The notes under the pieces were generated by a model. That model saw only the letters and a program-made list of their open reading frames with translations, was not told the origin of the DNA and made no database searches. Shown here piece by piece: positions 8,047 through 16,931 of a stretch of DNA of 31,185 bases (position 1 is its first letter; each line of letters begins with the position of its first letter). The stretch lies in contig JAMCQQ010000515.1 in NCBI GenBank assembly GCA_023379515.1, positions 1-31,185 on the forward strand. Direction: 5' to 3'. A program made the translations under genes and the position numbers. Source of the DNA: Actinomycetota bacterium (GTDB lineage Bacteria; Actinomycetota; Humimicrobiia; Humimicrobiales; Humimicrobiaceae).

Positions 8047-8895
8047 ATGAGCCATCCTTACTTTTTTATATCCGAAGAAAATGTAAATGAAGATAAGATT
8101 GAAATCTTAAATGATGATTTAAAGCATCTTGGTCAGGTTTTAAGAGCTAAGACAGGAGACAGGGTAGAGTTATCTGATAATAAAAAATTCAGATACCAGG
8201 CAGAAATAATTGAGATTAATAAGAATAAGGCAGTTTTAAAAATATTAAATAAAAAAGAGATTTATGAGAGTCCAATAAAAGTTTTTTTGTTCCAATGTCT
8301 GCTTAAAAGAAGTTCAATGGAACTTGTAATTCAAAAAGCTGCGGAAACCGGTATAAATACAATTATTCCGGTAGCAAGTAAAAGATCGGTAATCACTGAA
8401 AAGACAGATGCAAAAAAAATATCAAGATGGCAGAAAATAGCTGATGAAGCTTCAAAGCAGGCTAAAAGAGATTTTAAATGCAGGGTTTTGCAGGAAGTTA
8501 ATTTAACTGATATAAAAACAGGAGATTTTAATATTTTTTATCTTCCTTATGAAGAGGCCAGTTCTGAAAATGCCGAAGAAAATAATATTATTGACAGTTT
8601 GAAAAATCTTATTGCAGATTATAAAAAAAGCCAGAATATAGTTAACAGCCGGTATAATTTTGCAAAACGGAAAAACCGGAAAATTTTGGATACCTGTAAA
8701 GTTAATAAGGATAACTGTGATTTGAAAATCGGTTTTATAATCGGTCCGGAAGGCGGTTTTGATGAAAAGGAGATTGATTTTCTTTTAAAACAGGGAGCTT
8801 TACCAATAAGTTTAGGCAGAAATATCCTTAAAGCAGAAACTGCAGCGGTATATGTATCATCGGTTATCAGATATATACTTGAAATTTATTATTAA
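8047..8895 (+). CDS. rsmE: 16S rRNA (uracil-1498-N3)-methyltransferase RsmE
   Basis: A SPOUT methyltransferase that modifies U1498 in helix 44 of 16S rRNA using S-adenosylmethionine. The N-terminal PUA-like part includes HLGQVLRAKTGDRVELSD. The trefoil-knot end is diagnostic: IGFIIGPEGGFDEKEIDFL and ISLGRNILKAETAAV. At 282 residues it is about 35 longer than usual; the excess lies before the knot, in a lysine- and asparagine-rich stretch around residues 185-225. The prmA gene that often separates dnaJ and rsmE is missing; only 61 bases lie between them. Likely co-transcribed with dnaJ. Confidence 0.93.
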   Translation: MSHPYFFISEENVNEDKIEILNDDLKHLGQVLRAKTGDRVELSDNKKFRYQAEIIEINKNKAVLKILNKKEIYESPIKVFLFQCLLKRSSMELVIQKAAETGINTIIPVASKRSVITEKTDAKKISRWQKIADEASKQAKRDFKCRVLQEVNLTDIKTGDFNIFYLPYEEASSENAEENNIIDSLKNLIADYKKSQNIVNSRYNFAKRKNRKILDTCKVNKDNCDLKIGFIIGPEGGFDEKEIDFLLKQGALPISLGRNILKAETAAVYVSSVIRYILEIYY

Positions 8896-8992
8896 CTATA
8901 ATATTTAAAAGCTGTTTTTGCTCCATATGCTGCCGGTGATAATGTCCTTTACTTAAGATGAATTATGAAAAATATTAACGAGGATTAATTTT

Positions 8993-10369
8993 ATGCAGGG
9001 AAAATTAAAAACAAAAGATAATATGAATGATATTAAAAATAAAAAAGAAGATTTAAACAGGTTTTCTGTTGTAACCTTCGGCTGCAAAACAAATCAGACC
9101 GAATCTGATAACATCATAGGAGAGCTTACAAATTCAGGACTTAAGCTGGTTGAATTTAATGAAAATCCTGATTTTGCTGTTATAAATACATGTACGGTCA
9201 CATCTGCAAGTGATAAAAAAGCAAGACAGATGGTAAGAAGAATTAAAATGCTAAACCCTGCAGCTAAAATCATAGTAACGGGATGTTTCGTTAATTTCAA
9301 TGACAGATTTTTAAAAGAAAATAACATTGATCATGTTTTTACAAACGAACAAAAAGGTGAAATTGCAGATTTAATCAAAGGAAATTCAAAACAATGCAAA
9401 CTGCTCACGGAAATAGAGGAAAATTTAAGATTACCTGGCAGGCATTCAAGACAATTTATTAAAATACAGGATGGCTGTGAGCAAAGATGTTCATACTGTA
9501 TAGTACCTTATGTAAGAGGCGCTTATAGAAGCGAGACCCCCTTAAAAATTATTTCAGATATTGATGATGCAGTAAAAAACGAACGGCAGGAAATAGTTAT
9601 TACCGGGATCCATATCGGAAAATATGGTATTGACTTTAAAGATAATGATAATTTTGCAATTGATGATTTAATTTTCTCTGATTTAAATCTTGCAGTCCTG
9701 CTTGAATTAATCACAAATAAAACCCAGGCAGCAAGGATAAGACTTAGCTCCATTGAAATTAATGAAATAACCGATGAGCTTTTGGACTTAATGAAAGACA
9801 GCGGTAAAATTGCAAGGCATCTGCACGTACCCTTGCAAAGCGGAAGCAGTAATATATTAAAAAAGATGGGCAGGCCATACGATATGGATTTCTTTTTTAA
9901 AAAAATAAATAAAATTAAAAAATTAATACCGGATATAGCTTTAACTACAGATATTATTACCGGTTTTCCAGGGGAAAGCGATGAAGATTTCAATCACACA
10001 TTAAAAGCCTGCAGGGAAATTAATTTCAGTAAAATTCATGCTTTTAAATATTCTCCAAGAAATCATACTGCTGCAGCCTGCATGTATGATCAGGTAAATC
10101 AGGAGATAAAAAATAAAAGAAGTTTGAATTTAAGAGGCATTGCATCAGAATTAAGAAAAAAATATATAAATTTAAATAAAGGAAAAGTATTAAAAGTTTC
10201 AGTTGAAAGAATAAATTATGATGGTAATCTGGCAAGTGGAATGTCTGAAAATTACATTAAAATATACTTTTGTTTAAATGGAAAAAAGGAAAAAATAAAA
10301 ACAGGACAGATAGTTGAAATAAAGACTGATTCAGTTTATCTTGAAGGCTTAAAAGGCAGTGTTATTTAA
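8993..10369 (+). CDS. mtaB: tRNA t6A37 methylthiotransferase MtaB
   Basis: A radical-SAM enzyme that converts t6A to ms2t6A at position 37 of tRNAs reading ANN codons. The N-terminal UPF0004 domain supplies three iron-sulfur cysteines, Cys31 (FGCKTN), Cys67 (NTCTVT) and Cys98 (TGCFVN). The radical-SAM cluster CEQRCSYC is at 162-169. RHLHVPLQSGS and TDIITGFPGE are family signatures, and the last ~65 residues form a TRAM-type RNA-binding domain. FGCKTNQ with NTCTVTSASD favours MtaB over MiaB or RimO. The start at ATG 8993 is placed nine bases after CGAGG. Its linkage to rsmE and dnaJ is common in Firmicutes. Confidence 0.94.
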   Translation: MQGKLKTKDNMNDIKNKKEDLNRFSVVTFGCKTNQTESDNIIGELTNSGLKLVEFNENPDFAVINTCTVTSASDKKARQMVRRIKMLNPAAKIIVTGCFVNFNDRFLKENNIDHVFTNEQKGEIADLIKGNSKQCKLLTEIEENLRLPGRHSRQFIKIQDGCEQRCSYCIVPYVRGAYRSETPLKIISDIDDAVKNERQEIVITGIHIGKYGIDFKDNDNFAIDDLIFSDLNLAVLLELITNKTQAARIRLSSIEINEITDELLDLMKDSGKIARHLHVPLQSGSSNILKKMGRPYDMDFFFKKINKIKKLIPDIALTTDIITGFPGESDEDFNHTLKACREINFSKIHAFKYSPRNHTAAACMYDQVNQEIKNKRSLNLRGIASELRKKYINLNKGKVLKVSVERINYDGNLASGMSENYIKIYFCLNGKKEKIKTGQIVEIKTDSVYLEGLKGSVI

Positions 10370-10488
10370 ACTTTATATTTAAAATAACTGACGGATTTTG
10401 TTTTTTATTATTTAATAACTATAATTATTATAAATTTTATTAAAAAATAACTTTAAAGATTTTTATATGAATTATCTGGAGGTAAAAA

Positions 10489-10830
10489 TTGGACTGCTTG
10501 TTCTGTAAAATTATAAATAAGGAAATTACATCAGATATGGTTTTTGAAGATGATGATATTGCAGTTATCAGGGATGTCAACCCTGTTGCACCTGTTCATC
10601 TTTTGCTTATACCAAAACAGCATATTTCCTCTATTCTTGAAATTGATAAATTTGAAGACAGACTATCTTCTAAAATTTTAATGATTATTTCACAAACAGC
10701 AAGGAAGATGAAAATTGACGGAGGTGGTTTCAGAGTTGTAACAAATACTGGAGATGGCGCAGGCCAGAGCATAAAGCATCTGCATTTTCATATTCTGGGC
10801 GGAAGAAAATTTACCTGGCCTCCAGGATAA
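10489..10830 (+). CDS. HIT family (HINT/PKCI-type) nucleotide hydrolase
   Basis: A 113-residue single-domain protein matching bacterial HINT. It begins CLFCKIINKEI (residues 3-13), has PVAPVHLLLIPKQHI in the middle, and ends with the HIT triad HLHFHILGGRKFTWPPG. Proteins of this type hydrolyse adenosine phosphoramidates and aminoacyl-adenylates; the central histidine of HxHxH is the nucleophile. It starts at TTG 10489, six bases after GGAGG. It lies between mtaB and phoH, 120 and 51 bases away. Physiological substrate in this organism is not deducible. Confidence 0.93.
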   Translation: MDCLFCKIINKEITSDMVFEDDDIAVIRDVNPVAPVHLLLIPKQHISSILEIDKFEDRLSSKILMIISQTARKMKIDGGGFRVVTNTGDGAGQSIKHLHFHILGGRKFTWPPG

Positions 10831-10880
10831 AATATTTTTTTATAAATTAATTTATTAAAGATTTAGAAGAGGGATTTATT

Positions 10881-11888
10881 TTGGGAATTATATCGCAAAA
10901 AATAAAACTTGAGTTTAAGAAGAATCATTCCATTGCTGAACTTCTTGGAGACAGAGATAAATTTATCAGGCAGGTTGAGAAGGATTTTGAGGTCGATATA
11001 TTTGTTTTGGGCAATAATGTTGAAATAGCAGGAGAGAGGAAAAATGTTGAGTCTGCTATAAGTCTGATAAATGATCTTACGCTTCAAATCAATCTTGGAC
11101 AAAAATTAAATTTACAAAAATTAGGTGACTCAATACAAATTATGGAAAGCAAATCAATTTTAAAACCGCATGAAATATTTGATAATTATATAATTGTTAA
11201 CAGTGGGAAAAAAATAAAAGCAAGAACTGAAGGACAGAAAAAATATATTGATGCAATCAGAAACAATACAATAGTTTTCGGAATCGGGCCTGCCGGAACG
11301 GGCAAAACATATCTTGCGCTTGCAATGGCAGTCAACGCGCTTAAATCAAATGAAGTTGGCAGGATTGTTCTTGTAAAACCTGTTGTTGAAGCAGGAGAAA
11401 AACTGGGTTTTTTGCCTGGAGATTTGTATGACAAGATCAATCCTTTTCTTAAACCTTTGTATGACGGGTTATATGAAATGCTTGATGTTGAAATGTTCCA
11501 GCAGTATATGGAAATGAATATTATTGAAGTAATTCCCCTGGCGTACATGAGAGGAAGAACATTAAATGATTCCTTTATCATCCTTGATGAAGCACAGAAT
11601 ACCTCCCCCGAGCAGATGAAAATGTTTCTGACAAGGCTCGGTTTTGGTTCAAAGGTGGTAATAACAGGAGATATAACGCAAATTGACCTTCCTGAAGGAA
11701 AACAGTCAGGACTAATAATTGTTAATAATATTCTTAAGGGAATTTCCGGAATAGATTTTGTTTATCTTACATCAAGCGATGTAGTAAGGCATAATCTTGT
11801 TCAAAAAATTGTGAATGCTTATAAAGATTATGAAGATGATGCAGTAAGCAGGTCAAAATTAAAGGAATCTGAAAAAAAAGAAGAATAG
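10881..11888 (+). CDS. phoH: PhoH-like ATPase
   Basis: A 335-residue cytoplasmic P-loop ATPase. The first ~110 residues are a KH-like RNA-binding module (IEIAGERKNVESAISLINDL type). The ATPase core has Walker A GPAGTGKT near residue 136, VKPVVEAGEKLGFLPGD, and Walker B FIILDEAQNTSPEQMKMFLTR followed by VITGDITQIDLP. Members sit next to YbeY and are implicated in RNA metabolism, but the exact reaction is unsettled. TTG at 10881 follows GAGGG at a suitable distance, and the downstream coding fits from there. It is 21 bases from pgpH. Confidence 0.94.
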   Translation: MGIISQKIKLEFKKNHSIAELLGDRDKFIRQVEKDFEVDIFVLGNNVEIAGERKNVESAISLINDLTLQINLGQKLNLQKLGDSIQIMESKSILKPHEIFDNYIIVNSGKKIKARTEGQKKYIDAIRNNTIVFGIGPAGTGKTYLALAMAVNALKSNEVGRIVLVKPVVEAGEKLGFLPGDLYDKINPFLKPLYDGLYEMLDVEMFQQYMEMNIIEVIPLAYMRGRTLNDSFIILDEAQNTSPEQMKMFLTRLGFGSKVVITGDITQIDLPEGKQSGLIIVNNILKGISGIDFVYLTSSDVVRHNLVQKIVNAYKDYEDDAVSRSKLKESEKKEE

Positions 11889-11909
11889 TGTATTAAGTTA
11901 TTAATAATA

Positions 11910-14102
11910 ATGATGTTTTCAAAAAAGATTAAAAATCAAACCAGGGAAATAGTTAATCCTGACGATCATGTCAACAATAAAGGCAGCTTCTTTAGCAAAT
12001 ATTTCAGTTTAAAAAGCAGTTTTGCACAAAAATTGTATATATTTGTTCTGACTTTTGCTGTCATTGTCAGTATCCTGTCATATAATTTCACTCCAGATTT
12101 AGGCATCAGGCTGGGGGAGGCAAGCCCCAGAACCATAAAGGCAAATAAAAGCATTGAATTTGAAGATGCTGCAAAAACACAGGAGGACAGAAACAGGAGA
12201 GAAATAGAAGTTGAAGATATTTATAATTATGATCCGGGGGTTTTAAATAATACTGAAGGAGTGCTTTATCAGATAAGATATTTTTTTGCACTCGCAAAAA
12301 TTATTTCCAAAAAGGTTTTTGAAACTCCCGAAGAAAGAGTAGATTATTTTGCAAGCCTTATAGCCAGCGACTACAGTGAAGAAGATTTAAAAACAGCACT
12401 TGCCCTTGATTTCGAGGAAAACAACATGCTGATGAATGAAACTTTAAATCTTGCAAAATCAATAATGAAGGAAAACATAAAGCCAAATGATGTTGATGCG
12501 AAAAAGGTTGGGGTAGTAAAAGTTGTAGAAAATGATGCTGCCGTTAAAGCTGAAGATAAAAATTTAGTAGTAAATATTCTGCAGAAAAATCTTAAACCCA
12601 CAGCAATTTTTGATCCTGTTGCTACTGAAAAAGCAAGAAAACAAGCCAGAGAAGAAACTCCGCCTCATATTGTTACAGTTACTGAAGGTCAGACAATAAT
12701 AAGTGAGGGAGATATCGCAAATGAAAATGATATACTTATTTTAAATAAATTGGGGCTTTTAAATACAGGTTTTAACTGGAAAGTATTTTCATATATCGGA
12801 CTGATTAATATTGTGGTTTTAGTTATCTTTTATTTTTACATTTATAAATTCAACAAAAATATTTTCAATAATACAAAAAAACTGCTAATTACTTCAACAA
12901 TAATAATAATTTTTATTGCATTAATAAAATTATTTACAACATTATCCTCATTTCATTTGAATCTATGGGTTTATCTTTTCCCAATGATAGCTGCTTCAAT
13001 GCTTTGCTCTATAATTTTTGACACAAGAGCAGGGATAATTCTTTCACTGGTTCTGGCTGTTAATTTTGGCATTGCAGCTAATTTTGATTATCAGTTGTCA
13101 TTAATTTATTTCCTTGGCGGTATTTTTGCAACCTTTATGGTTTCAAATGTATCTCAAAGAAACAGCATAATGAAGGGTGGTTTCTTTAGCTCGCTTTTTT
13201 TAGCTTTTTTATTTTTTATTGTAAATTTGATTGGCGGAGACTTGAAATCAATTTTACTTTACACAGTTTTGGGAATAGTAAATGGCGTGGTATCAGCAAT
13301 TATTACAATAGGACTGCTGCCATTTATTGAATCTTCATTCAGAGTAGTTACGGCAATGGGACTTCTGGAATTATCTCATACCGACCAGCCGCTTTTAAAG
13401 GAGCTGCTTATCAATGCTCCCGGTACATATAATCACAGTCTTCTTGTAAGTCATCTTGCAGAATCATGTGCAAATGCTATAGGAGCAGACGGTCTGCTTG
13501 TAAAGGTAGCAGCACTGTATCATGATCTGGGAAAGATGAAAAGGCCTGAATATTTTTATGAAAACCAGATGAATGTTGAAAACATACATAATAAACTGAA
13601 TCCATCAATGAGCAAGAATATCATTTCAAATCACATAAAGGATGGAGTTGAAATTGCCATAAAAAATAAAATCCCAAAGAAAGTTGTTGAAATAATTTCG
13701 CAGCATCACGGTAATTCGGTCATTACTTATTTTTATAAAAAACAAAAAGATATGGAAGCAGAAAAGATGCTTGCCTCAAATCCTGATGCAATAATGGAAG
13801 GACACTTCAGATATCCTGCCAGGAAGCCTCAAACAAGAGAAGCAGCCATACTGATGCTTGCAGATACTGCAGAAGCTGCAGTCAGATCAATTGAAAAAAT
13901 AACTCCAAAAAAGATAGAACAAATGGTCAGCGATATAATTAAATCAAAGATTGCTGATGAACAGCTAAGCGAAGCAGATATAACAATAAAAGAAATAAAC
14001 ACAATTAAAAGCACATTAATTGAAGGACTGATATCCATATATCATACAAGAATCTCATATCAGGATACAGGACTGAAAATCCTTTCACGGCAGCTTAAGT
14101 AA
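11910..14102 (+). CDS. pgpH: Cyclic-di-AMP phosphodiesterase PgpH (7TMR-HD)
   Basis: A 730-residue membrane protein that degrades cyclic-di-AMP to pApA. Layout: cytoplasmic N-terminus, TM1 at 42-60, an external domain to about residue 290, then a seven-helix membrane block (first helix about 292-312) and a cytoplasmic HD domain. HD ligands are visible: His509 (TYNHSLL), His538-Asp539 (YHDLGK), His599-His600 (SQHHGN) and Asp652 (LADTAEAA). In related bacteria this enzyme controls potassium and osmolyte uptake through c-di-AMP. The start has two adjacent ATG codons at 11910 and 11913. Neighbours phoH and ybeY are the conserved Firmicutes arrangement (YqfF locus). Confidence 0.95.
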   Translation: MMFSKKIKNQTREIVNPDDHVNNKGSFFSKYFSLKSSFAQKLYIFVLTFAVIVSILSYNFTPDLGIRLGEASPRTIKANKSIEFEDAAKTQEDRNRREIEVEDIYNYDPGVLNNTEGVLYQIRYFFALAKIISKKVFETPEERVDYFASLIASDYSEEDLKTALALDFEENNMLMNETLNLAKSIMKENIKPNDVDAKKVGVVKVVENDAAVKAEDKNLVVNILQKNLKPTAIFDPVATEKARKQAREETPPHIVTVTEGQTIISEGDIANENDILILNKLGLLNTGFNWKVFSYIGLINIVVLVIFYFYIYKFNKNIFNNTKKLLITSTIIIIFIALIKLFTTLSSFHLNLWVYLFPMIAASMLCSIIFDTRAGIILSLVLAVNFGIAANFDYQLSLIYFLGGIFATFMVSNVSQRNSIMKGGFFSSLFLAFLFFIVNLIGGDLKSILLYTVLGIVNGVVSAIITIGLLPFIESSFRVVTAMGLLELSHTDQPLLKELLINAPGTYNHSLLVSHLAESCANAIGADGLLVKVAALYHDLGKMKRPEYFYENQMNVENIHNKLNPSMSKNIISNHIKDGVEIAIKNKIPKKVVEIISQHHGNSVITYFYKKQKDMEAEKMLASNPDAIMEGHFRYPARKPQTREAAILMLADTAEAAVRSIEKITPKKIEQMVSDIIKSKIADEQLSEADITIKEINTIKSTLIEGLISIYHTRISYQDTGLKILSRQLK

Positions 14103-14130
14103 TTTTTAAAACTTAGAGAAAGCGAAAAAA

Positions 14131-14622
14131 ATGGATGTAATTGTAATTAATAATCAGAAGGATTTTGATGTTGAGGCTAATGAAATTATAAAAATTTCCG
14201 ATTATTTATTTAAAAAACTTGAAAGGGAAGAAAGCAGTGAGCTTAACATTGTTTTTATAGGCAAGGAAGAGATGAGGGATATAAATAAAAAATACAGAAA
14301 TATTGATAAAGAAACAGATGTGCTTTCCTTTTCTTATCTTAATGATAAAAATGTATTTGGTTTTATTGATGATGCTGAAAGTTTCAAGGACGAGTATGGA
14401 TTTTTTACTATTGGAGAAATATTAATCTGTCCGTCAGTTGCAAGTGAAAATATTAAGATTTATAAAAAAAACTGGAGTCTTACCAAGGAACTGATTTTTT
14501 TAATAATTCATGGAATGCTGCATATATATGGCTATGATCATGAAAAAGCAGAAGAAAAATTATTAATGGAAAAGAAGCAGGAGTCACTGCTTTCTGAAGT
14601 TGAGAAGCAGTTTAAAATTTAA
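14131..14622 (+). CDS. ybeY: Endoribonuclease YbeY
   Basis: A single-domain zinc metalloprotein of 163 residues that takes part in 16S rRNA 3'-end maturation and ribosome quality control. The zinc site HGMLHIYGYDH near the C-terminus has the three ligands in canonical spacing. DKETDVLSFSY and FFTIGEILICP are further family blocks. It starts 28 bases after pgpH at an ATG without a strong Shine-Dalgarno, consistent with reinitiation from the preceding gene. Confidence 0.95.
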   Translation: MDVIVINNQKDFDVEANEIIKISDYLFKKLEREESSELNIVFIGKEEMRDINKKYRNIDKETDVLSFSYLNDKNVFGFIDDAESFKDEYGFFTIGEILICPSVASENIKIYKKNWSLTKELIFLIIHGMLHIYGYDHEKAEEKLLMEKKQESLLSEVEKQFKI

Positions 14623-14718
14623 CATTGACATATATAGTAAAATTTAGTTGAGTCTTATTTTTTTCCTTTTAGAAGTGGCAAATAAAAATGCAAAATAAAA
14701 ATTTTAGTAAAGTCTTTT

Positions 14719-15204
14719 ATGAGCAACATTATTATAAAAGAAATAAAAGATTTTAATCTGGATTTTGTTCTGGAAATAAAACAACTGGAAATTGAAAATC
14801 TGGGTGAAGCTTCGGGGATAAATGAGTGGATAATACCTGTAATAATTAAATACGGCAAACTGATAGTTGCGGTTAAAAAAGATGACTTTATGCAAAAAAG
14901 CAGCAGGGAATTAATAATAGGAGTAAATGAATTAATAAGAGACTGGAATGACTTCAGCAGAGCTTTCATACATTCATTTTACATAAAGGAAGGTTTCAGG
15001 AATAAAGGCACAGGCAGTTTGCTTCTTGGAGAATCAATAAAAATTTTAAAAAGGGATAAGATAAAAAAAATAGAGCTGACTGTAGATCCTCAAAATATTT
15101 CCGCCATCCGTTTTTATGAGAAATTTGGTTTTAAATTGCTTGAGTTTAAAAAAAACATGTACGGCAAAGATATCAACAGAAATATAATGCTTTGTAATAT
15201 TTAA
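14719..15204 (+). CDS. GNAT family N-acetyltransferase
   Basis: A 161-residue protein with the GNAT fold signature. The acetyl-CoA pyrophosphate loop is FRNKGTGSLLLGES (motif A), preceded by the strand AFIHSFYIKEG. The late segment ELTVDPQNISAIRFYEKFGFKLL is motif B, where Asn and Tyr act in many members. The acceptor substrate cannot be inferred. It occupies the place where dgkA and cdd usually sit between ybeY and era. Its stop codon overlaps the era ATG by one base, so the two are probably translationally coupled. Confidence 0.85.
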   Translation: MSNIIIKEIKDFNLDFVLEIKQLEIENLGEASGINEWIIPVIIKYGKLIVAVKKDDFMQKSSRELIIGVNELIRDWNDFSRAFIHSFYIKEGFRNKGTGSLLLGESIKILKRDKIKKIELTVDPQNISAIRFYEKFGFKLLEFKKNMYGKDINRNIMLCNI

Positions 15205-16112
15205 TGGAAAATTTAAATTTTAAGTCAGGTTTTGTGGTAGTGGCAGGCAGAACAAACACAGGCAAGTCAACTTTAATAAATAATATTCTGGGCAGTAAAA
15301 TTTTAATAACTTCAGATAAAGCGCAGGCAACGAGAAATAGAACAAACTGTATTTATAATGATAAAGATTCTCAAATAATATTTGTAGATGTTCCCGGATT
15401 TTTAAAACCAAAGAATCTTTTAACAGAAAAACTTAATAAACTGATTCTTGATACTATTGCGGATGCAGATATTGTTCTTGATGTTGTTGATTCTTCGACA
15501 GGCATTGGCAGGGGAGATTTTTTTATTTTTGAAAAAATAAGGAAAACACACAAACCTGTGATTCTGCTTGTAAATAAGATTGATATAACTTCCAGGAAAA
15601 AACTTGAAATTGAACTGGAAAAGATTAAAGATTTTGATTTTTTTAAGGAAATAATTATGATTTCAGCTCTTAAGGACAGAAATTTCAATAAATTGATATC
15701 TGCAGTAAAAAAGTATCTGCCGCAGGGCCCTGCATATTATCCGGAAGATATGATATCAGACAGACCTGTAAGAAATATAGCGGAAGACATTATCCGTGAG
15801 AGCCTGATATCTGTACTTGAAGATGAGCTTCCTCATTCAGTAACTGTTGAAACAGATAAATTTGAAGAAGGGCTTACAAAAAATAAGGAAAAAATAACAA
15901 AAATAAGTGCAGTAATTTATGCGCAAAGACAGACGCATAAATTAATTATCATAGGTAAAGGCGGCCTTATGCTTAAAAAAGCAGGAATGAAAGCAAGGAT
16001 TATGCTTGAAGAATTCCTTGGAACAAAGGTTCACCTTGAGCTTTGGATAAAAGTAAGAAAAAACTGGACTAATGATGAGACTGCCTTAAAGGACTTTGGA
16101 TATGATTATTAA
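15204..16112 (+). CDS. era: Ribosome-assembly GTPase Era
   Basis: Era binds the 3' end of 16S rRNA and monitors 30S assembly. GTPase boxes: G1 GRTNTGKST (residues 15-23), G2 around TRNRTN, G3 DVPGF, G4 NKID. The C-terminal KH domain ends with GKGGLMLKKAGMKARIML and VHLELWIKVRKNW, which is diagnostic of Era. G1 differs from the near-universal GRPNVGKST at two non-core positions (Pro to Thr, Val to Thr), while the GxxxxGKS/T core is kept. Length 302 is standard. Start overlaps the GNAT gene stop. Confidence 0.95.
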   Translation: MENLNFKSGFVVVAGRTNTGKSTLINNILGSKILITSDKAQATRNRTNCIYNDKDSQIIFVDVPGFLKPKNLLTEKLNKLILDTIADADIVLDVVDSSTGIGRGDFFIFEKIRKTHKPVILLVNKIDITSRKKLEIELEKIKDFDFFKEIIMISALKDRNFNKLISAVKKYLPQGPAYYPEDMISDRPVRNIAEDIIRESLISVLEDELPHSVTVETDKFEEGLTKNKEKITKISAVIYAQRQTHKLIIIGKGGLMLKKAGMKARIMLEEFLGTKVHLELWIKVRKNWTNDETALKDFGYDY

Positions 16113-16191
16113 AATTTGCATTTATAAATTTTTATTTTGATTATCAATTTTTTTATATTTCTGTTAAAAAATTAGTTTACGGAAAGGTCTG

Positions 16192-16902
16192 GTGGTTATT
16201 ACGTTAACAAGAGAGCAATTAGCAAAAACTATTGATCTAACTTATTTAAAACCTATTGCAAATGTCAAGGAAATTGAAAGTTTATGCAGGGATGCGAAAA
16301 AATATCATTTTGCATCGCTTTGCGTGAATCCATGCATGATAACTATAGTCAGAAGATTTCTTACTGATACAGATGTCAAGGTTTGCTCTGTTGTTGGTTT
16401 TCCTCTTGGCGTGAACACAACAGAAACAAAAGTTTTTGAAGCGAAGGATAATGTAAAAAAAGGTGCAGATGAAATTGATGTTGTCATGAATCTTGGAGCA
16501 CTTAAAAGCGGTAATTTTACTTTTATTGAAAAGGAACTTTTAATCATTGTAAATGTTATAAGAAGAGAGCAAATGGCTGAATATAACAAGCATATTAATA
16601 TTAAAGTAATCATAGAGACAGGTAATCTTCTCAAGGATGAAATCAGAAAAGTATGCAAGATTATTGAAGACATCGGGGCAGACTTCATTCAGACATCCAC
16701 CGGCTATGGAGCAAGAGGAGTGGAACTTGATGATGTAAGACTTATAAGGGAAGTTGTTACAAGAAACATAGGCGTAAAAGCTTCCGGCGGGATAAGGTCA
16801 TTTAAAGATGCCCAGGCTTTAATTGATGCGGGTGCCACCAGACTTGGAACAAGCGCCGGTGTTGAAATTATGGATGAGTATATTAATTTATTTGATAAAT
16901 AG
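16192..16902 (+). CDS. deoC: Deoxyribose-phosphate aldolase homologue lacking the Schiff-base lysine
   Basis: By family this is DeoC (class I aldolase, cleaving 2-deoxyribose-5-phosphate to glyceraldehyde-3-phosphate and acetaldehyde). Blocks seen: TIDLTYLKP, ASLCVNP, CSVVGFPLG, DEIDVVMNLGALKSG with Asp96 (proton-relay Asp), VIIETGNL, VKASGGIR with Lys196 (second active-site Lys), and ATRLGTSAG. The Schiff-base block, normally ADFxKTSTGF, reads ADFIQTSTGY, with CAG at 16690-16692 giving Gln167 where the nucleophilic Lys is expected. All other catalytic elements stay intact, so loss of aldolase activity or a new function is inferred. Start is GTG 16192 after GGAAAGG. Length 236 is normal for the family. 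The gene lies between era and recO. Confidence 0.9.
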   Translation: MVITLTREQLAKTIDLTYLKPIANVKEIESLCRDAKKYHFASLCVNPCMITIVRRFLTDTDVKVCSVVGFPLGVNTTETKVFEAKDNVKKGADEIDVVMNLGALKSGNFTFIEKELLIIVNVIRREQMAEYNKHINIKVIIETGNLLKDEIRKVCKIIEDIGADFIQTSTGYGARGVELDDVRLIREVVTRNIGVKASGGIRSFKDAQALIDAGATRLGTSAGVEIMDEYINLFDK

Positions 16903-16931
16903 ATTCTTATAATACATGGAATTCTGCAAAT

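Noticed and set aside
12106..12601. Antisense open frames opposite pgpH and other core genes
   Set aside because: They lie within strongly conserved genes on the other strand, are low-complexity, and are explained as shadows of the real coding frame.
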